Shown: piece after piece, positions 48,162-57,815 of the stretch
Position numbering within the stretch: the first letter of the stretch is position 1
How the letters are laid out: every line of letters starts with the position of its first letter
Source of the DNA: a virus
Virus record (IMG/VR): IMGVR_UViG_3300044591_002232
Span: 185,821-249,820 of that record
Length of the DNA stretch: 64,000 bases
Strand: one strand, 5' to 3'
Notes under the pieces: generated by a model
The model's database searches: none
Seen by the model: only the letters and a program-made list of their open reading frames with translations
Told to the model about the DNA's origin: nothing
Program-made: the position numbers and the translations under genes

Positions 48162-48796
48162 ATCTAGCAGGAATTAAGGCCAGATCTCAGGGAAAGGATA
48201 AAGAAAACCCGGACCATATTGTTTATGGAAATAAAGATGGTCAGATTGAATTCGGAAAGCTGCACCTGGTAAATGCAAATCTAGATTCTGATGTGACTTC
48301 TGGTGTCTATCTTCAGGCCTATGATTCAAGGCATTATATGTCCATGGACATTGATGGAATTCGCAAAGGCTGGACTCTTAATAGATGTCCCGGAACTTAT
48401 GAGATTCTCTGCGGAACCGAAACAAAAGAAAGAGATCTTGGATTCTTTCTTCTTTCTGAAAACGGGGACATTGTAATCCGGGCACCAAAAGGAAGAATTC
48501 GTCTTTCGGCTCTTGATATAGATATTAGAGCAACCGGCCCTGATAATACCAGAGGATCAATTAATATTGATTCTAATCAAAGTGTTAACATTAAAACAGG
48601 AAGTTTTGATGTTAAGGCAACTGTTGGTGTAAAAATCTTTACTCCTTATACCCTAGACATGATCGCAAATACTACCCTAAATATCACTAGCAACTTCGTT
48701 AGCAGCCTTACTGCGGCCTCAAAATCCTATCCGGCCAAGGGGGTTGTTCCGACACAATCTACTGTTAAGTTTAATACTGATTCTAGTTACATCTAA
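48158..48796 (+). CDS. Baseplate spike-like beta-helical protein (212 aa)
   Basis: ATG 48158 overlaps the previous stop. The sequence has repetitive beta stretches: GDIVIRAPKGRIRLSALDID, IRATGPDNTRGSINID, SNQSVNIKTGSFDVKATVGV and LDMIANTTLNITSN. Such spacing suits a triple-stranded beta-helix like the C-terminal needle of T4 gp5, so it may be the puncturing spike that completes the gp5-like hub. Membership of a named family is not certain. Confidence 0.65.
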   Translation: MNLAGIKARSQGKDKENPDHIVYGNKDGQIEFGKLHLVNANLDSDVTSGVYLQAYDSRHYMSMDIDGIRKGWTLNRCPGTYEILCGTETKERDLGFFLLSENGDIVIRAPKGRIRLSALDIDIRATGPDNTRGSINIDSNQSVNIKTGSFDVKATVGVKIFTPYTLDMIANTTLNITSNFVSSLTAASKSYPAKGVVPTQSTVKFNTDSSYI

Positions 48797-48798
48797 TT

Positions 48799-49590
48799 AT
48801 GGCATTTCAATTTGACGATTTATCTGTTTCCCATCAGCTAGTTATTGGTTCTGGGTTCCCTATTGTTCCATTCAGAGTGGGTCCTGGGAAAGTTCGCGGT
48901 GCGGCATCTATTGAAGGACCTGCGGTTATTGGATCTCCTAGTGGCTGGCCTTTTCAGACCGCAACATTAATGGTTGGTCCAGATAACAATGTCGATACTC
49001 CACCAGCGGTTTATCCTGGTGATGTAAAAGCATGTGGGCTTTGGAATCATTCACCATATTCTTTTCATGTGGTTGGGAATGCTGTTGTCAATGACCATGT
49101 GGATGTTGCTCTTGATGTAAATGCTGGTGGATTTTTAAGAGCCGGTCTTGGAGTTCAGTCTCAAGGAGATGTATTTGCTTTTTATGGAGCCCATAAACTT
49201 TCAGACAAAAAGAATTTCGACATTCCACATCCAACAAAAAAAGGCTGGAGACTTCGACACACTTGCCTTGAAGGCCCATCAAATGATGTCTATATAAGAG
49301 GGAAACTGAAAAACAGCAACGAAATCATTCTTCCTGAATACTGGAAAGAACTTGTTGATGTTGAATCAATTACTGTAAGTATCACTCCAATCGGGACCCA
49401 TCAAGATATTATGGTAAAAACAATCACCCAAGAAAAGATCATTGTTCAATCAAAGAGTGTAATTCCTATTAATTGTTTTTATCATGTCTTTGCAATGAGA
49501 AAGGATGGGGATATTTTGATCTCTGAATATGAAGGTAATTCTCCATCAGATTATCCCGGAGACAATTCACAATACACTATTAATTCTTAA
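48799..49590 (+). CDS. Conserved cyanophage virion structural protein (263 aa)
   Basis: Beta-rich protein with PIVPFRVGPGKVRGAASIEG, AVIGSPSGWPFQTATLMVG and the characteristic KNFDIPHPTKKGWRLRHTCL followed by EGPSNDVYIRG. From memory the HPTKxGWRLRHTCxEGP motif marks a virion protein found in most T4-like cyanophages. It might be part of the baseplate or short fibres. It starts 2 nt after the spike-like gene. Confidence 0.75.
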   Translation: MAFQFDDLSVSHQLVIGSGFPIVPFRVGPGKVRGAASIEGPAVIGSPSGWPFQTATLMVGPDNNVDTPPAVYPGDVKACGLWNHSPYSFHVVGNAVVNDHVDVALDVNAGGFLRAGLGVQSQGDVFAFYGAHKLSDKKNFDIPHPTKKGWRLRHTCLEGPSNDVYIRGKLKNSNEIILPEYWKELVDVESITVSITPIGTHQDIMVKTITQEKIIVQSKSVIPINCFYHVFAMRKDGDILISEYEGNSPSDYPGDNSQYTINS

Positions 49591-49592
49591 TT

Positions 49593-49841
49593 ATGGAAGA
49601 AGAAAAGCTAGAGTTTCAATTTTATGATTTTGAGCCACCAGAACAGCCAGAATCCATTGATGTTTTTAATGTCAATGAAGATGGTTTGATTGATTTAGAT
49701 CTAACTGGTGGTCTGGATGTAGAAAAAAAGGCAAATTTTAATGGGAATGTAGAAATTATGACCGGTAATTTAACTATCCAAGACGTAAATATTTTAGAAG
49801 AAATTAATGCAATTAAACAATTTGTGGGAATGATACCATGA
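49593..49841 (+). CDS. Small acidic structural-like protein (82 aa)
   Basis: A very acidic first half is followed by a short repeat-like beta stretch (NGNVEIMTGNLTIQDVN) resembling fibre shafts, then a helix. It is compactly packed between two structural-region genes and overlaps the next start. It may be a small virion or chaperone protein; not recognised. Confidence 0.6.
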   Translation: MEEEKLEFQFYDFEPPEQPESIDVFNVNEDGLIDLDLTGGLDVEKKANFNGNVEIMTGNLTIQDVNILEEINAIKQFVGMIP

Positions 49842-50005
49842 TTATGACAAGAGAAACTCATGATGAGTTATTTGAATTACAAGAAGATATGGCAGAGTAT
49901 TTTGTTAATGAGCACTTTCCTATGAGTGGAGAGGCTTATTGGACAGTAGTTGAATGCATGGCAACGGCAAAACTTGCCGAACTTAGAGGGGAATTGGACA
50001 CTTAA
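49838..50005 (+). CDS. Conserved small cyanophage protein (55 aa)
   Basis: The start overlaps the previous stop (ATGA). The 55 residues contain EDMAEYFVNEHFPMSGEAYW followed by TVVECMATAKLAELRGEL. The PMSGxAYWTVVECMAxAKxAEL stretch is one I recall from many T4-like cyanophages, which makes this a strong small gene. A hairpin (TGGACA/TGTCCA) spans its stop codon. Function unknown. Confidence 0.8.
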   Translation: MIMTRETHDELFELQEDMAEYFVNEHFPMSGEAYWTVVECMATAKLAELRGELDT

Positions 50006-50076
50006 AAAACTGTCCACTGCATAAGTTTTTCTGATGTTTATGGGCTATTATATGAGAGTCCTAAACAAATACTGAC

Positions 50077-50265
50077 ATGCGTGGATTTATCAACAAAGAC
50101 CAAATTCTAGAATCTTATCGGCAAAAATCAGACCTACATAAGTTTGATGCGGTTGCCGAGGTTATTAATGAGATTCTTCCAGAAGATACTGCTGAAATGC
50201 CTTATCCAGATTACTATCATATGATTTATACAGTCTGGAATATTATTGAAGAAAATGAGGCCTGA
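50077..50265 (+). CDS. Unknown acidic protein (62 aa)
   Basis: It begins MRGFINKDQILESYRQKSD and ends with YPDYYHMIYTVWNIIEENEA, an acidic and aromatic helical protein. No ribosome site stands out. It overlaps the next gene by 11 nt. Not recognised. Confidence 0.6.
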   Translation: MRGFINKDQILESYRQKSDLHKFDAVAEVINEILPEDTAEMPYPDYYHMIYTVWNIIEENEA

Positions 50266-50410
50266 AACTAGGAAAGCAATGGAAGATCTTTTTTATGCAC
50301 GAAGGAATCTTCCAGAATGTGCGGCATCTTGTAATCTTACAAACAAGGAAATGAAAATTATTTTCAATGAGTATTGCCGGTTAAATCCGGCTACTTATGA
50401 AAATAAATAG
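50255..50410 (+). CDS. Conserved small cyanophage protein (51 aa)
   Basis: The 51 residues read MRPETRKAMEDLFYARRNLP, then ECAASCNLTNKEMKIIFNEY and CRLNPATYENK. The repeated (I/M)EDLFY(A/S)R...TxxEMKx(I/L)FNEYC pattern with an Asn-x-Thr turn looks like a small helix-turn-helix and is, from memory, common in cyanophages. A DNA-binding role is possible but not shown. Its stop lies within a late promoter (AATAAATA). Confidence 0.7.
   Translation: MRPETRKAMEDLFYARRNLPECAASCNLTNKEMKIIFNEYCRLNPATYENK
50402..50409 (+). promoter_or_regulatory. T4-type late promoter (AATAAATA)
   Basis: AATAAATAG overlaps the upstream stop and lies 19 nt before ATG 50429. Confidence 0.6.
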
Positions 50411-50428
50411 TAAAAATAGGTGGGTTTT

Positions 50429-50707
50429 ATGGGTTATAATATAACAAAAAATTACAGATGGTATAATGTTCCCAATGAACCCACTGTTTTGGCTCTTTTT
50501 TATTTTATTGAAGGAATTCCTTTTGATATGGATTTTATTGAAAAAGAGGGGAACCTTGATGCCGTAAATGAGGCCAACAAAAATAAAAGTATAAAGGCCG
50601 ATGACTTTTTTAGAAGTTCCCAGTACTTAATTGACGAAGAAGCCCATCCCATGCTCTTTCTGCTAGAATTGGAGAATCCAGAAAAATTGCCGAAGGATTA
50701 TGTCTAA
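50429..50707 (+). CDS. Unknown protein (92 aa)
   Basis: ATG 50429 has AGGTGG 6-12 nt upstream; a GTG nine bases earlier is less likely. The product begins MGYNITKNYRWYNVPNEPTV, then ALFYFIEGIPFDMDFIEKEG, and ends acidic. A late promoter upstream suggests late expression. It precedes a terminator and the long fibre gene. Not recognised. Confidence 0.55.
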   Translation: MGYNITKNYRWYNVPNEPTVLALFYFIEGIPFDMDFIEKEGNLDAVNEANKNKSIKADDFFRSSQYLIDEEAHPMLFLLELENPEKLPKDYV

Positions 50708-50710
50708 ATA
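50704..50710 (+). promoter_or_regulatory. T4-type late promoter (CTAAATA)
   Basis: CTAAATAA overlaps the stop of the preceding gene; a terminator follows about 40 nt later, so its product would be short unless readthrough occurs. Confidence 0.4.
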
Positions 50711-50750
50711 ATAGGTCTTTAGTTGGCTGCAATATCTACAAGACATGCTT

Positions 50751-50777
50751 GGACGCTCTTTATGGGGCGTCTTTTTA
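50751..50777 (+). terminator. Rho-independent terminator before the long fibre gene
   Basis: GACGCTC (50752-50758) pairs with GGGCGTC (50765-50771; one G-T), loop TTTATG, then TTTTT. Confidence 0.8.
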
Positions 50778-50790
50778 ATGGAAAACTTAA

Positions 50791-50797
50791 CTAAATA
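50791..50797 (+). promoter_or_regulatory. T4-type late promoter (CTAAATA) for the long fibre gene
   Basis: CTAAATAAGG, 25 nt before ATG 50822, right after a terminator. The fibre gene therefore has its own late transcript. Confidence 0.7.
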
Positions 50798-50821
50798 AGG
50801 AAGAAACTAAAAATAGTTATA

Positions 50822-53800
50822 ATGCTAAACCGCCTAGAAAATTTCCTGAAATCATCACGCGGAAAAATTATTTATGTAAATAATGAAAATTTAGATGCTA
50901 CTGATTCAATCAGTAATGACGGTTCATCGCCCTTTACACCGTTTAAATCTTTACAAAGGGCGTTGCTTGAGGCGGCTAGATATTCCTATCAGATTGGAAA
51001 TTCTAATGATCGATTTAACTTCTGCTCTGTCGTTGTAGCTCCAGGTGAATATTTTATCGATAACAGACCTGGACTAATAATAAACGACACCGGAACCGGA
51101 TACTTAAGAAATGGTGCAACCGCAACACTTTCGCAATTTGATTTAACAACAATTTTAGATGTCACAGATGAAAACAATAAACTTTACTTACTGAACTCAG
51201 CGTATGGTGGCATAATTGTCCCTAGGGGAACATCGATCATTGCGCAAGATCCGAGAAAGACAGTTTTTCGTCCGCTTTTCACGCCCGATCCAAGAAACGA
51301 AAACATAGAAAGATCTGCGATTTTTCGTATCACTGGAGCATCTTTTTTCTGGTCGTTCTCTATTGAAGACGCCGACCCAACGGGATTCTGCTATAAAAAC
51401 TACAACACCTCAAAATTTACTCCCAATTTCTCACATCATAAACTCACAGCATTTGAGTATGTTGATGGCGTAAATCCGGTAAAAATTAATGATACGTTCC
51501 TAAATGTAACAACTACAAGAACAGATCTGGAGCAATATTATGAAAAAGTTTCTCTAGTTTATGGTTCAACTTCTGGACGAGAAATTGATAATGTAAGCTA
51601 CATCGGTGGGGTTTCTGTTGATATTCAACCAGTTATTGATGAATATAGAATTGTAGGTCCAAGGGGCGATGTAATTGGTATTTCCAGTATTACATCGGGT
51701 GATGGAATTACTCCTTCTTCTACAATTACAGTAACTCTAGATCAAGATGCCGAAGGAATTTCAGTAGATACCTCGGTCCAAGTTTCCGGAGTTAATGTAA
51801 CTGGATATGATGGGCAATTTGTTGTAAGTGCAATTCCCTCTCCAAATCAGATTCGATATACCACATCAACAGTCCCCACAGTAGCAAATCCTGCGGTATT
51901 TGGGGCAACTTTAAATATTATTTCTGATACAGTCTCTTCAGCATCTCCATACATTTTCAATGTCCTATTGAAATCTGTTTATGGAATGTGTGGTCTTCAT
52001 GCAGATGGTTCTAAGGTTCTCGGTTTTAAGAGTGTTGTTGTTGCTCAATTTACGGCAATTTCTCTACAGAAAGATGATGATGCCTTTGTAATTTATGATG
52101 AAGAGTCTGGCAATTACCTAGACGCAACTGTTGTAAAAGATCTTTATAAAAATACAAGATCTAAGTATAAGCCAGAATTTCAGAGTTATCATATTAAACT
52201 TTCTAATGATGCCTTTGCTCAATTAGTCTCTGTATTTTCGATTGGTTATGCTGTCCAGATCATCGCAGAAGGCGGCGGGGATTATTCAATCACTAACTCA
52301 AACTCTAATTTTGGGGCCAAGACATTTATTTCTTCTGGTTATAAGAATGAGGCCTTTGATCAGGACGATCATGGCTTTATTGTTGGTGTTATTCCACCAG
52401 AAGAAATCGAACACAAAATCATCGGAATTGAGTTCCCGCAGATCAATATTGGTCTGACTACTTCTGTTTCTGCTGGAGCCGCAACTACAGATAAACTGTA
52501 TTTTTATAATGAGACTAATTCTGAAAATCCCCCTCTCCATTATAAAGATGGTTTTAGAATTGGTGCAAAAATTAATGATAGACTAAACATTGAAAACCCA
52601 GGAAGTGCCTCTTCTAGAATCGTAATTCCTGGAACTAATGCTTCTTATGAGAAATCTTCTATAGTTCAGACTCAGAATAACGGATTTGAAAATGCAATCA
52701 ATGATGGTGTTATTGCATTAACAGTCTCGCATAATTTTGCCGCTGGAGAAAAAGTCCGGGTAATTTCTCAAAATGGACATCTTCCTGATGGGATTTCTCC
52801 AGATACTGTCTACTACGTCATTGATTCTACTATTGATAATTCTCTTTCTAATACCCAGATTAAACTTGCAGTAACCAAAAATAATGCGATCAATAATGCG
52901 GCAATTCTTCCCAATAGAAAGGGGGGGAAATTATCTATTGTAAGTAGAGTTTCTGATAAAATTCCAGGTGAACCGGGCCACCCAATTCAGTGGGATTCTT
53001 CTAACAATAACTGGTACATCACTGTTTCTTCTTCTGATAATGGAATTTATGGTGGAATACTAACCTCCTCTTCCAGTGTAACTGGAAGGACCTATATTGA
53101 AAGAACCCCGGATAATAGGAAAGAAGAAAACAAACTCTATAAGATTCTTTATTGTATTCCCAAAAATACGACAACTGCAGCAAGACCTCCAGTAAATGGT
53201 TTTATTCTACAGGAAAGTAATGATTCGTCTCTTTCTGGGACTGAATTCAACAAATATTTTGGGGCAACCGATCTTGCGGTAGACACAGAAATCCGAAATC
53301 CAAAATTCATCTCCACCGCATCCTGGATTTCTAATGAAGTAACTATATTCACAGAACTCGATCACAAATTAAACGTGGGCGATCTTGTTGAGATCGATAA
53401 TGTAATTCCGGCAACATATAATGGGACATTCACTGTAATCAAGACCCCTTCTTCAAGATCTTTTGTTTATGAATTGACTTCCAATCCAGGACTCTTTGCA
53501 AATAATACAAGAGTCAGAAACTCTAATTTACCTTATGTAAAACGTAAAAATACGAGAAACATCTTCAGAATTTTTAAATCGGAAGAGGTTCGGAAGTTTG
53601 TTCGTAATAAACAAGATGGACTTTATGAACTGGCGGTGGTTCATACTTCTGTAAAACCAACTATTGAACCATTTACCAATAATTCATTCTCTCAACCGAT
53701 TGAAAATCTATATCCAAGACTTGATCGAGATAATCCGAATTCTAACCCAAATCAGACTTCTTGTTTTGCCGAGCATAATGTCATCGGAAATGTATTGGTT

Positions 53801-56800
53801 GATGATGCTAAAAATTCTATTTCAAAAGAAGCCGTCAATAAATTTAATTTAGATCTAAATCTTGGAATTGGTATTACCTCTATTATTTCCAATAGTACAG
53901 GAACTGCTCATACCATCTATACTAGTGTAGAACATGGACTTTTTGGAATTACTGGAATTTCTCTAGTAAGTGCCGGGTCCTCTTATATCACCGGGACGTA
54001 TTATGGCGTTGGGGCTGCAACTACTTTTAATGGCCAGTCCGCATCTTTTAGAGTGGTTGTCAATGCGTCTCAGTCCGTTACCGAAGTTGAGATTATGTCC
54101 AATGGAAGTAACTATTCTGTTGGGGACACGGTTTCAGTTGTTTCTGGAATCGGAACCACAACCGGATTTGTTGCTGCAGTTCTTGGGGTTACTTCTGTCG
54201 CTCCAATTTCAAATAAAGTGATTTCACTTTCTAATTATGTTGGGGATTTTGTTGGCTACAATGATACCTATACAATCACCAACATTAATAGTCCAAAGAT
54301 AATCAATGTTTCTTCTGCATCTACAATTGCAGGATTCTCAACCACTGCAGTAAATTATAATGCACATGGATCCATTAATGGTGAAGTTCTTTCAATTTCA
54401 TCTTTTACCTATGATAATATTTCTGGTATTGCAACAGTTACGACATCTACTTCACACGGCCTAAAATTAAATACAAAAATTAGACTTTCTGGGTTTGATT
54501 CTTCTTTCTATAATAAAGATGTTTATGTTTCATCTATAAATTCTTTGACCCAAGTAGAGGTTAATGTTGGAGTATCAACTTTCGTCCCTGCTACTACTGG
54601 AACTAGTTCTATTATTCCACTTGGAGTCGGCCCGATTGACTCAAAATCTAGACTGGCATATTATTATTCCGATATTAAATCAATTTCTGGAACTTCTTTA
54701 AGTGTTAGTGCAAGTGAAACGGTTCCTTTTGAAATTGTAAATGCTCAGACTTCCGGTCTAAAGAAGGGCGATTTTATCGAATCCAATGGGGAGATTATGA
54801 GAATCAAGGGAAGCATCAACTCTTCCTTTGTTGGTGTCTATAGGGCACAATTGGGCTCGGATAGAAGATCTCATCCATCCGGATCTGTAGTCAGAAAAAT
54901 TAATGTTGTTCCGGTTGAATTTAGAAGAAATTCAATTATACGAGCCTCTGGCCATACATTTGAATATGTTGGCTATGGTGCGGGTAATTATTCGACTTCT
55001 CTTCCTGAAAATCAAGATAGAGAAATCGAAAGAGATGAAAGGCTAATTTCTCAATCTACAAAGAACTCTGGAGGTATTGTTTATTATGGTGGTATGGATG
55101 AAAATGGTGATTTCTATTCAGCCAACCGTAAGTTTTCTTCTTCCACTGGGGAACAGCAAGTCTATGACCTCCCTATTCCAACTGTTGTTTCTGAATCAAC
55201 CCTTGAAGAATCTCTCAACATTGTAGAAACTGAAAAGGCCCTAGTCACTGGTTCTATAAAAGTAGATGGTGGCGAAAACAATGATATTATTTCTCAATTT
55301 AATGGCCCGGTTGTATTAAATAGAAAATTAACTTCCTATTCAGAAGAAGGTATCGAGGCGGCTTCTTTATTCTTGAAGGGGGATCAAAAGGTTTCAAGAA
55401 GATATACAATTTCTGATGATGAACCAACCTTTGCTGGTAATTATGGAGACATTGTTTATCGTGCGTCACCTACTGTTGGTGAAAATATAGGATGGGTTTA
55501 TACTCTTCAAGACGAGTGGGAAACATGGGGTTATGTTGGAAGTCTAGGGACCCAGATTTATCTTTATTCTGGCGATGAAGGTGGTCCAAATACTCTAGAA
55601 GGAATCGTCGATAAACTAAAATTTATTGGCGATTCCAATGGTTTTGGTATTGATGTTGTTATTCAAGTAGATCCATCTGCTGGATTTGGTACAATTGTAC
55701 TAAGAAATCCAATTGATGTTGTAAATTTTGGAGATAATATTCTTGGTCGTGGAATTCCTTCTTTTGATACTCGGAGTTTTGGAAGTCGAGTTGTTTACGA
55801 AGATACTTTAGGCGAGAGTAGTGTTGACTATGCATCTGGTATATCAGAAGATTCTCTATGGTGGTCAATTCCTGAAGAAACTTCTAATTATCGTTTTGAG
55901 TGGTATGCGGGGGAGACCCAATTAATGAGTCTTAATGGAGAAGGTCAACTTACTGTTACTTCTGTAATTAATGCTGATATCTCAGGTAATGCTGATACCG
56001 CAACTTTGGCCACAGGTGTAGATAAATCAGTCATTGCCGGAATTGGGTTGACTGGTGGTGGGCCCTTAAGCATAGGAAACGCCACATTAAGTGTTGATTC
56101 TACTGTAGTGAGGACGATTGGAACTCAGAATATCGGCGGGACTAAAACGTTTACAAATACTATTACTGGAAACATTTCTGGAAATGCTGGAACTGCAACT
56201 ACAGCAACTAATTCTAATAATATTTTTAGAACCGGAATTCCAGCAAATAATACTTCTTCTTATAGGGTGTTATTGGGTCCCGCTAATAATAATGAGGGAT
56301 TTGGTGGAGCATTTGTAGTTGAAAATCAAAGTAGATTATATTATAGACCATCAACAAATACTTTAACCACAAATGTTTCAGGAGACTTAGATGGTAATGC
56401 GTCAAGTGCGGACCAAATAAAAACACAAACAAGAACAGCAAATTCTAATCATTTTCTAACTTTTGTCGATTCAAATAACAATTCTGCTACTAATGAGGAT
56501 CTTCATACTAGTACCAGGTTGTATTATAATCCATCCACTAATAATGGTGGGCTATTCTGTAGGGATGACATCACCGCATTTGCGGGTTCTGCATCTGATG
56601 ATAGTTTAAAGAAAAATAAAAAAGTCTTAGATAATGCATTAGAAAAAGTACTTTCTTTAGATGGATTTACTTTTAATTGGAATGACAAGGCGATTGAGTT
56701 GGGATTTTCTTCTGATGTAAGACAAGTTGGGGTTTCTGCTCAAAAAGTACAAGAATCACTCCCAGAAGCAGTCAAGGAAGAAAAACTAGATGATGAATCT

Positions 56801-56911
56801 ATTCTGCTTGTTAAATATGAAAAACTAGTCCCTCTACTTATTGAGGCAATTAAGGAACAGAATCAAAAAATTGAATCCTTAGAAAGGAGAATTCAGGAAT
56901 TGGAGAATTGA
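50822..56911 (+). CDS. Long tail fibre / baseplate structural protein with S74 chaperone (2029 aa)
   Basis: The start MLNRLENFLKSSRGKIIYVN and PFKSLQRALLEAARYSYQIG is the conserved cyanophage opening of the large baseplate-attached fibre proteins. The middle is a chain of beta domains with many Ser/Thr/Asn repeats. Residues 1750-1900 include NAGTATTATNSNN-type repeats like other fibre shafts. The last 110 residues are an S74 intramolecular chaperone of endosialidase: DDSLKKNKKVLDNALEKVLS, FNWNDKAIELGF, VRQVGVSAQKVQESLPEAV, then a C-terminal coiled coil. This domain trimerises the fibre and cuts itself off. It should bind the host surface. Confidence 0.87.
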   Translation: MLNRLENFLKSSRGKIIYVNNENLDATDSISNDGSSPFTPFKSLQRALLEAARYSYQIGNSNDRFNFCSVVVAPGEYFIDNRPGLIINDTGTGYLRNGATATLSQFDLTTILDVTDENNKLYLLNSAYGGIIVPRGTSIIAQDPRKTVFRPLFTPDPRNENIERSAIFRITGASFFWSFSIEDADPTGFCYKNYNTSKFTPNFSHHKLTAFEYVDGVNPVKINDTFLNVTTTRTDLEQYYEKVSLVYGSTSGREIDNVSYIGGVSVDIQPVIDEYRIVGPRGDVIGISSITSGDGITPSSTITVTLDQDAEGISVDTSVQVSGVNVTGYDGQFVVSAIPSPNQIRYTTSTVPTVANPAVFGATLNIISDTVSSASPYIFNVLLKSVYGMCGLHADGSKVLGFKSVVVAQFTAISLQKDDDAFVIYDEESGNYLDATVVKDLYKNTRSKYKPEFQSYHIKLSNDAFAQLVSVFSIGYAVQIIAEGGGDYSITNSNSNFGAKTFISSGYKNEAFDQDDHGFIVGVIPPEEIEHKIIGIEFPQINIGLTTSVSAGAATTDKLYFYNETNSENPPLHYKDGFRIGAKINDRLNIENPGSASSRIVIPGTNASYEKSSIVQTQNNGFENAINDGVIALTVSHNFAAGEKVRVISQNGHLPDGISPDTVYYVIDSTIDNSLSNTQIKLAVTKNNAINNAAILPNRKGGKLSIVSRVSDKIPGEPGHPIQWDSSNNNWYITVSSSDNGIYGGILTSSSSVTGRTYIERTPDNRKEENKLYKILYCIPKNTTTAARPPVNGFILQESNDSSLSGTEFNKYFGATDLAVDTEIRNPKFISTASWISNEVTIFTELDHKLNVGDLVEIDNVIPATYNGTFTVIKTPSSRSFVYELTSNPGLFANNTRVRNSNLPYVKRKNTRNIFRIFKSEEVRKFVRNKQDGLYELAVVHTSVKPTIEPFTNNSFSQPIENLYPRLDRDNPNSNPNQTSCFAEHNVIGNVLVDDAKNSISKEAVNKFNLDLNLGIGITSIISNSTGTAHTIYTSVEHGLFGITGISLVSAGSSYITGTYYGVGAATTFNGQSASFRVVVNASQSVTEVEIMSNGSNYSVGDTVSVVSGIGTTTGFVAAVLGVTSVAPISNKVISLSNYVGDFVGYNDTYTITNINSPKIINVSSASTIAGFSTTAVNYNAHGSINGEVLSISSFTYDNISGIATVTTSTSHGLKLNTKIRLSGFDSSFYNKDVYVSSINSLTQVEVNVGVSTFVPATTGTSSIIPLGVGPIDSKSRLAYYYSDIKSISGTSLSVSASETVPFEIVNAQTSGLKKGDFIESNGEIMRIKGSINSSFVGVYRAQLGSDRRSHPSGSVVRKINVVPVEFRRNSIIRASGHTFEYVGYGAGNYSTSLPENQDREIERDERLISQSTKNSGGIVYYGGMDENGDFYSANRKFSSSTGEQQVYDLPIPTVVSESTLEESLNIVETEKALVTGSIKVDGGENNDIISQFNGPVVLNRKLTSYSEEGIEAASLFLKGDQKVSRRYTISDDEPTFAGNYGDIVYRASPTVGENIGWVYTLQDEWETWGYVGSLGTQIYLYSGDEGGPNTLEGIVDKLKFIGDSNGFGIDVVIQVDPSAGFGTIVLRNPIDVVNFGDNILGRGIPSFDTRSFGSRVVYEDTLGESSVDYASGISEDSLWWSIPEETSNYRFEWYAGETQLMSLNGEGQLTVTSVINADISGNADTATLATGVDKSVIAGIGLTGGGPLSIGNATLSVDSTVVRTIGTQNIGGTKTFTNTITGNISGNAGTATTATNSNNIFRTGIPANNTSSYRVLLGPANNNEGFGGAFVVENQSRLYYRPSTNTLTTNVSGDLDGNASSADQIKTQTRTANSNHFLTFVDSNNNSATNEDLHTSTRLYYNPSTNNGGLFCRDDITAFAGSASDDSLKKNKKVLDNALEKVLSLDGFTFNWNDKAIELGFSSDVRQVGVSAQKVQESLPEAVKEEKLDDESILLVKYEKLVPLLIEAIKEQNQKIESLERRIQELEN

Positions 56912-56914
56912 TCT

Positions 56915-57769
56915 ATGGCAATTCCAAGCACCGGCCCCCTAAGTGGAACAAATATTAATGATGAATTCCCAGACTCAGAAGATGGTGGATTGCCCATGCA
57001 GTTAAGTGAATATAGGGGACTAACCGTATCAAAAAATGGACAAATATTCACTATTCCCCAATCACCCAGTCCCGTATCTTATTCTGATTTTCAAGGTGTT
57101 ATTTATGCTTATGAAATTGAAATTTGGGTAGTTGGTGGCGGTGGCGGCGGGAGTTCTGCGGTTCCCGGTGGTGGTGGTGGAGCTGGTCGTTTAGAAACTG
57201 GAAAGTTCCTTTTAACTCCTGGAACTTCTCATAATATAGTAGTAGGAAATGGTGGAAATCCTGGTTTTAGTGGAAATCAATCAAGATTTGGAAGTTTAAT
57301 AACTGCATTGGGTGGAATCGCCGGAACCAATGATAAAGGAGGCAGGTCTAATTTTCTTGGCTCCGAATCGAGTGTTGATACAGAGGGCGGCGGTGGTGGT
57401 GGCACCGGGGGACCCGGAATTACCCCAGAACGACCAGGAATTGATGGCTATGGTGGAGTTGGAACAACTATAAGTTTTCCTGGATTTATAAAAAATATTG
57501 GCGGTGGGGGTTCTGGTGGTAAGTTTGTGGGGGGAGACCCTACTGGATGTGTAAGTAGGTCCCCATCTGGCAGTGATTTTGGTGGTGGTTTAGGTGGGTG
57601 GAATAGAAATTCTTGTTCGGCTGGCGTTGACGGCACTGGAGGAGGGGGAGGAGGTAATGGAATTTCCGGGGGTTCGCCTAGTAGGGGTGGGAGGGGAGTT
57701 GTAATAGTTAGGAATATTACTCTAAATACTTTCCAAGAATTTTTAACAAATGATACTTATACTGTTTAA
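56915..57769 (+). CDS. Glycine-rich adhesin-like tail fibre protein (284 aa)
   Basis: After a short N-terminal domain (MAIPSTGPLSGTNINDEF, SEYRGLTVSKNGQIF) the protein enters YEIEIWVVGGGGGGSS, the start of a glycine-rich domain of phage fibre tips. About 35 percent of residues between 75 and 265 are glycine, in stretches such as GGGGGGTGG. The fold resembles the gp38-type polyglycine II sandwich of T-even adhesins and probably carries host specificity. It lies 3 nt after the fibre gene and before another fibre gene. Confidence 0.75.
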   Translation: MAIPSTGPLSGTNINDEFPDSEDGGLPMQLSEYRGLTVSKNGQIFTIPQSPSPVSYSDFQGVIYAYEIEIWVVGGGGGGSSAVPGGGGGAGRLETGKFLLTPGTSHNIVVGNGGNPGFSGNQSRFGSLITALGGIAGTNDKGGRSNFLGSESSVDTEGGGGGGTGGPGITPERPGIDGYGGVGTTISFPGFIKNIGGGGSGGKFVGGDPTGCVSRSPSGSDFGGGLGGWNRNSCSAGVDGTGGGGGGNGISGGSPSRGGRGVVIVRNITLNTFQEFLTNDTYTV

Positions 57770-57773
57770 CTTT

Positions 57774-57781
57774 CATAAATA
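57774..57781 (+). promoter_or_regulatory. T4-type late promoter (CATAAATA)
   Basis: CATAAATAG, 34 nt before the ATG at 57816, followed by AAGGAG as ribosome site. Confidence 0.7.
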
Positions 57782-57815
57782 GTAAAAAGGGGAAAGTGAA
57801 CCTTAAGGAGAAAAA

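Noticed and set aside
49995-50016. TGGACA/TGTCCA hairpin across a stop codon as a terminator
   Set aside because: The stem is short and is not followed directly by a T run; it shares the AACTGTCCA string with position 639, but this may be chance.
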